Shown: positions 61,101-64,000 of the stretch, in pieces
How positions within the stretch are numbered: position 1 is the stretch's first letter
Layout of the letters: each line of letters begins with the position of its first letter
From: Hymenolepis diminuta
Lineage: Eukaryota; Platyhelminthes; Cestoda; Cyclophyllidea; Hymenolepididae
DNA length: 64,000 nucleotides
Assembly: GCA_900708905.1 (NCBI GenBank)
Contig: CAADRB010000005.1
Location: forward strand, 2,323,689 to 2,387,688
Reading direction: 5' to 3'
Translations under genes and position numbers: made by a program
The notes under the pieces: generated by a model
Seen by the model: the letters and a program-made list of their open reading frames with translations, nothing else
Databases searched by the model: none
Told to the model about the DNA's origin: nothing

Positions 61101-63835
61101 TAGTCTCAGAGGTTTCAAGTGGACAACCGCTTTTCAAATCAGGACATCAGGAGTTGAGTGGAGATTGACATTTTATGTCAATGTATTAATAAAGATAGTA
61201 TGTATTATACTCTTCGAACAGGAGGATGCACAGCTGTAGCTGTGAGGAAAAAATGGGGAAAGAGTAGGAATTTTGTACATATGAATCGAGTTTTTGACTT
61301 ATTTTCTACTCAGTTCGGAAGAATATGTTGTTGCTTTATCAAAAGATCTTTTGAAGTGACTTGGGCTAGATTCTATGCTCCCTTCAAAGATGACGTTCTG
61401 AAATGCGACGTTTCAATCACTCTTGTCTTTTATAAGACCTAAGGCAGTCGGAAATTAAAAGTTTGTTTTATACTAACACTAGAAATAAGAGAGTGAATAC
61501 GAAAGAAACAAAGTGTCTGAAATCTGGAATGGGAAACAAGTAGTTGAGCTGAGTCGTAGTGGAACAGTTACAAATAGTGCACTTTTCCATGTTTAGTTTC
61601 TGTTGTAAGAAGCGTAGCCTATATAAGCATTTAACAGAGATCATTTTTAGATAAGGCAATATAGAATGAAAGGTCGTAAAGTCTATATGTTGAGAAGATA
61701 AAATATTGGACCAAGAAGCAATGAAGGATATAAAGATGGAAGGAAGCGAAGCAATGACTGTTACCCTCTCCCTTAGTATGGGACTGAGGTTGACTATATC
61801 CCATATCCAAGCTTCTCATTGTTATAATCTTTGTCCATGTTGGTACTCGTGCTGGCAAGTACTTCTTTGTTGATAAGGTTGTTAGCTTTTCCTACTTTTG
61901 ATTTCCCTGTAGCAACGTGCTTGGTGGTTTTCACTAATCAATAATCGATATGGGCACACGAGGAAATGTGCTGACTCTACTAGTTTGAGTCGAGACCTCT
62001 AAGGGCACTATTTCACGAAATTCCCAATATGGTATCCATTGTAGAGCATGATGTAACCGTTCTATAATCTTAAACTTCGTGCCTATTAAATCAGGCTTTG
62101 ACATCTTTTGTTATTTTCGTCTGTTAAATCAGATGCCACGCATTCAGCAATGTTGATGGCCATCCAAACTGACCAATTCTGGTCGAAAAGGAGGACGATA
62201 GAATGCGAGGTTCTCATAAGAGAAGTTTTAGGATACCTCCTCTCTATGGATTTCAGCTGTTAATACTTCTTTTAAAGGGCTTGAGAGTTTTTTATATTAT
62301 CGTTTATATCCGTTTACATATCTTAACCTCATATGTTAGCATTAGTTCTTTGGAGAGCGATTTTAAACTGTGGATTAATCTGAGACAAATCCTTTCGATA
62401 AGTTTGGATATCGATTATCCAATTCTGCTATCTTCTCAACGCCTAAAACATTAAAATTTCTTGATAATGACTATATTCTTGCAAACAGAAGTCCAATAAT
62501 ATTTATTAATAGAACTTTTGCAGTCTACCAGTCAGTGCTAGCTTTTTTCTTATTTTATGTGTAAGACCCTAAAAATCACGTACTTTCACTGTATTAATAG
62601 AAAAGCACTAAACGTACATATACGTAATCAAAAACTTAACAGAGCTTACCTCTTGTTTGTTTGTACTTTGTAGGACTAAAGATACTCTAGCCTCAGGTCA
62701 GTTTCTCTCAGTCATGAATATCCTCATGCAATTGCGTAAGGTCTGCAATCATCCCAATCTCTTCGAACCCCGTCCAATAACCTCACCCTTCCACATCTCT
62801 GACGACGACGCCGCTTGCATTGAAGTGCCCCGACTGGTTGCTCAAGCTTCCACTCCATTCCTCTCCGCTTTCCAACCTGCTTCCGCCTTTACAGTTGCCT
62901 CAACACTCGATTGGCTGGACAGAGCGGGTGCTGTGATGCGTCTAATTGGTCAAACGACGAATTTGGCGGAAATGGCAAGGGATCTGCCCGCTTTCGTATC
63001 TCGTAGGATCCATCAACTGCAAGTTAAACCTGATCTCATTACTGTACTGGACAATACTGAAGCATCAGATAGGGGTAAGTACTTTGTTCCCTCAAACTGT
63101 TCTGAGTAGTTGAAGTTTGGATTTCGCTAATCTAAGGTAAATCATCCCACGAGTTTAAAGATATTCCTAATGGCTATCCATAAACAACCATCTTTTTCGA
63201 TTCAGAAAACCAAGGGTTGAGTGGAGACCAGATAACTCCAAATCCCATCTGGGAAAGTGTTTTCTAACACTCATATTGGGTTAGAGGAGAAGCATCGTGA
63301 AATCTCTCATGAGAAATTCGAATTTTATCAATCTTTATTAGCCAGGCTTAACCAGCGCGGTTGGTCAATCGGCTCATTACGGGTATATCAATGGGTATCG
63401 AATATAATGATATCAAAATTGTAAAAGGGAAAGAGGGCTGAAAATTGAGTGAAGGGGAACAATCATCCGTACATTGTGTGGGATAACTGGACTGTGTAAA
63501 ACAGCTGAACTGATTTACGTGGTACCTATATCATTTTTGTAACTAGATAATGTTTATAGCATATTTAATGTCATTCTTATAACCTGTGGTTGCTTCCTCT
63601 CCCTCAGTTTCTCGTGAACGGGACTTGTTCACAGATCTCCGAAAACGGAAAGGCTTGGAACCTGATGAACCCACGGGTAAACGTCGTCCTATCCCCATCT
63701 TCATTCCGCATTCCACTGTTCTGGAAGTCAATGAGAAGCTCTCGAGGTCGGTGGAGGATTACCATTCTGGGAGAACCAAATTACCCTATCCAAATTTACC
63801 CTGGCCCAAGTGCAAGGGAACGTCTTTCATTGAAG
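54787..63835 (+). CDS. SRCAP: SRCAP/Domino-type SWI2/SNF2 ATPase, N-terminal part (ten exons)
   Basis: Ten exons join in frame with GT-AG introns to encode about 1,108 residues; the gene continues past 64000. Order: acidic start (1-129), HSA domain (about 185-270, binds actin and Arp4), two long acidic regions (339-602), then the SNF2 ATPase. Visible ATPase motifs are Walker A DEMGLGKT (665-672), Walker B DEAQ (768-771), TGTPLQN (796-802) and QLRKVCNHPNLF near 915-930. DEAQ instead of DEAH, and the text around it (DEAQNIKNFKSQRW), are typical of the SRCAP/Domino/SWR1 group. This nuclear complex exchanges H2A for H2A.Z in nucleosomes; the acidic region probably contacts histones. The second helicase lobe lies beyond the window. 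EP400 is the main alternative, but the sequence from TGTPLQN through MPKKYEHVI reads as SRCAP/Domino. Start: first Met after the acceptor at 54765. Confidence 0.92.
55249..55503 (+). CDS. SRCAP: SRCAP exon 2, start of HSA domain
   Basis: Residues 130-214. Starts after CTATAG (the alternative AG two bases later would break the frame) and ends AGG|GTACAG. HSA begins at about residue 185 with HMDFLFAEMRWLADDFKKER. Confidence 0.9.
55589..55729 (+). CDS. SRCAP: SRCAP exon 3, core of HSA domain
   Basis: Residues 215-261, a long basic helix ending ARMVRDWWRQMDK. The acceptor follows a run of T; the donor is AAG|GTTAGT. Confidence 0.9.
55730..56404 (+). other. SRCAP intron 3
   Basis: 675-bp intron; no repeat or exon recognised. 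Confidence 0.8.
56405..56635 (+). CDS. SRCAP: SRCAP exon 4
   Basis: Residues 262-338. Opens with IVQTKQKARLSARHQQAM, the end of the HSA helix, and continues with HVIETTERYTMWL, a segment that follows HSA in SRCAP and EP400 proteins. Ends GTG|GTAAGT. Confidence 0.9.
56636..57478 (+). other. SRCAP intron 4
   Basis: 843-bp intron; no repeat or exon recognised. It ends in a T-rich tract and TTACAG. Confidence 0.8.
57479..57757 (+). CDS. SRCAP: SRCAP exon 5, acidic region
   Basis: Residues 339-431, strongly Glu-rich with Lys stretches (TDDEETIAKEEE, then EEKGKKSRKR). In SRCAP homologues this region contacts H2A.Z-H2B; that role here is inferred. Ends TTC|GTAAGT. Confidence 0.88.
57758..59358 (+). 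other. SRCAP intron 5, with a family A repeat
   Basis: 1.6-kb intron. A family A copy lies at about 59090-59230. It ends GTGCTTTACAG. No exon was found inside. Confidence 0.75.
59090..59230 (+). repeat. Interspersed repeat, family A, SRCAP intron 5
   Basis: Shares the TTCTGATCAGTAAGAGAGGT and GATAAAATGCG blocks with the arm copies (46300-46340) and with 62125-62240. No terminal repeats or coding capacity seen. Confidence 0.45.
59359..59871 (+). CDS. SRCAP: SRCAP exon 6, acidic region
   Basis: Residues 432-602. Begins with a basic patch (SKKLRKDK) and is then dominated by Asp, Glu and Ser, with IPIEELLARYGIDSD in the middle. It likely forms the disordered acidic segment before the ATPase. 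Ends GAG|GTGCGT. Confidence 0.88.
59945..60334 (+). CDS. SRCAP: SRCAP exon 7, ATPase motif I
   Basis: Residues 603-732. Enters the ATPase at LSGTLREYQVVGLSWL and contains the P-loop DEMGLGKT (665-672), then HLIVVPNSVILNWEVEFKKW (motif Ia) and YFGS. Ends AAG|GTTGGT. Confidence 0.95.
60408..60907 (+). CDS. SRCAP: SRCAP exon 8, ATPase motifs II and III
   Basis: Residues 733-899. Holds DEAQNIKNFKSQRW (motif II), LLLTGTPLQNSLMELWSL (motif III), HKVLRPFLLRRLKEDVE and MPKKYEHVI. Ends AC|GTAAGT in phase 2; the split codon makes Thr with the next exon. Confidence 0.95.
61690..61915 (+). repeat. Interspersed repeat, family C, copy 3
   Basis: Longest of three copies, with GGACCAAGAAGC at the left and AGCAACGTGCTTGG at the right. 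Matches 25380-25590 over its whole length and 49490-49620 over its right part. Confidence 0.5.
62125..62240 (+). repeat. Interspersed repeat, family A, SRCAP intron 8
   Basis: Shares AAATCAGA, GACCAATTCTGGTC and GACGATAGAATGCG with the other family A copies. Confidence 0.5.
62674..63074 (+). CDS. SRCAP: SRCAP exon 9
   Basis: Residues 899-1033. Begins TKDTLASGQFLSVMNILMQL and contains RKVCNHPNLFEPRPITSPF, which is highly conserved in SRCAP and Domino. The rest (VPRLVAQASTPFL, then a variable stretch) is part of the long insert between the two helicase lobes typical of this subfamily. Ends in phase 1 at AGGG|GTAAGT. Confidence 0.93.
63075..63607 (+). other. SRCAP intron 9, with a SINE copy
   Basis: 533-bp intron containing a SINE copy at about 63296-63410. 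It ends in a pyrimidine tract and CCCTCAG. Confidence 0.8.
63296..63410 (-). repeat. tRNA-derived SINE, body fragment
   Basis: Contains TTAGCCAGGCTTAACCAG, CGGTTGGTCA and GGGTATATCAATGGGTATCG, matching the body of the SINE at 7095 and 28870. The tRNA-like head is missing. Confidence 0.5.
63608..63835 (+). CDS. SRCAP: SRCAP exon 10
   Basis: Residues 1033-1109. Begins with the split Val, then SRERDLFTDLRKRKGLEPDE, and later LPWPKCKG. It lies in the insert between the helicase lobes. Ends GAAG|GTAATT in phase 1. Confidence 0.85.
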
Positions 63836-64000
63836 GTAATTTGCACATCACTTGGCTATTGAGAAGTGTTTTCCGAAACCTTATATAATTGTTTCTCCAT
63901 TACGGCTCTTCCACAATACTAATAAGGGTGTCTGATAACAATTGACTCGAAACTCTTAATGAAGCAAGAAGACTGATCCTTAGGATTACGCTCTCGCAGA
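63836..64000 (+). other. Start of SRCAP intron 10
   Basis: No exon recognised. An AG at 63998-63999 after GCTCTCGC could be the next acceptor, but the window ends there. Confidence 0.5.

Larger units (their letters stand above)
60908..62673 (+). other. SRCAP intron 8, with two repeats
   Basis: 1.77-kb intron. It holds a family C copy (61690-61915) and a family A copy (62125-62240). Open frames inside (for example 60964-61239) are not coding. It ends TACTTTGTAG. Confidence 0.8.

Noticed and set aside
60964..61442. Frames inside SRCAP intron 8
   Set aside because: The flanking exons join perfectly in phase as conserved SRCAP sequence, so no exon is missing between them.
1..64000. tRNA, rRNA genes or CRISPR arrays
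   Set aside because: No full tRNA fold, rRNA-like region or regularly spaced repeats were seen; the tRNA-like boxes belong to the SINE.

Overview
The window is AT-rich animal DNA with spliced genes, long introns and many old repeats. Three things suggest a parasitic flatworm, probably a tapeworm or fluke: solo LTRs of CsRn1 type (Ty3/gypsy, primed by tRNA-Trp), a mariner-type transposase remnant, and the look of the SRCAP gene. The species call is an inference with modest confidence. There are no bacterial, viral or CRISPR features.

Two genes are well supported. On the minus strand, two exons (18668-18212 and 3840-3640) join in phase across a 14.4-kb intron. They encode the start of a secreted cysteine-rich protein: a signal peptide, a half-VWC-like cluster and a complete 10-cysteine VWC domain. 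The gene continues beyond position 1. On the plus strand, ten exons from 54787 to 63835 encode about the first 1,108 residues of an SRCAP/Domino (SWR1-type) ATPase. These cover the HSA domain, an acidic chaperone-like region, the SNF2 ATPase lobe with a DEAQ box, and the start of the second half. The gene runs off the right end.

The 36 kb between the two genes (18.7-54.7 kb) has no convincing host gene and is built mostly of repeats. Its main feature is a long inverted repeat. Arms of about 2.64 kb (31760-34398 and 44910-47548) are collinear without a gap and identical wherever I compared them, and they flank a 10.4-kb spacer. Each arm carries a decayed gag zinc-knuckle reading frame. A second, older-looking inverted segment (30498-30604 and 47600-47707) lies outside the arms, offset by 1,105 bp.

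Around the arms sit two 260-bp LTRs in opposite orientation (40313-40572 minus, 49089-49348 plus), each followed by a tRNA-Trp primer-binding site. Nearby are a mariner transposase remnant (48.06-48.59 kb) and a collapsed gypsy-like element (50.56-53.30 kb) with zinc-knuckle, protease and integrase scraps. At least three other interspersed families occur: a tRNA-derived SINE with recognisable A and B boxes, and two unnamed families with copies in the desert and in SRCAP introns.

One weaker candidate is a two-exon plus-strand gene (16645-17049) inside the large intron of the VWC gene. All identities rest on reading motifs by eye; no database search was made.
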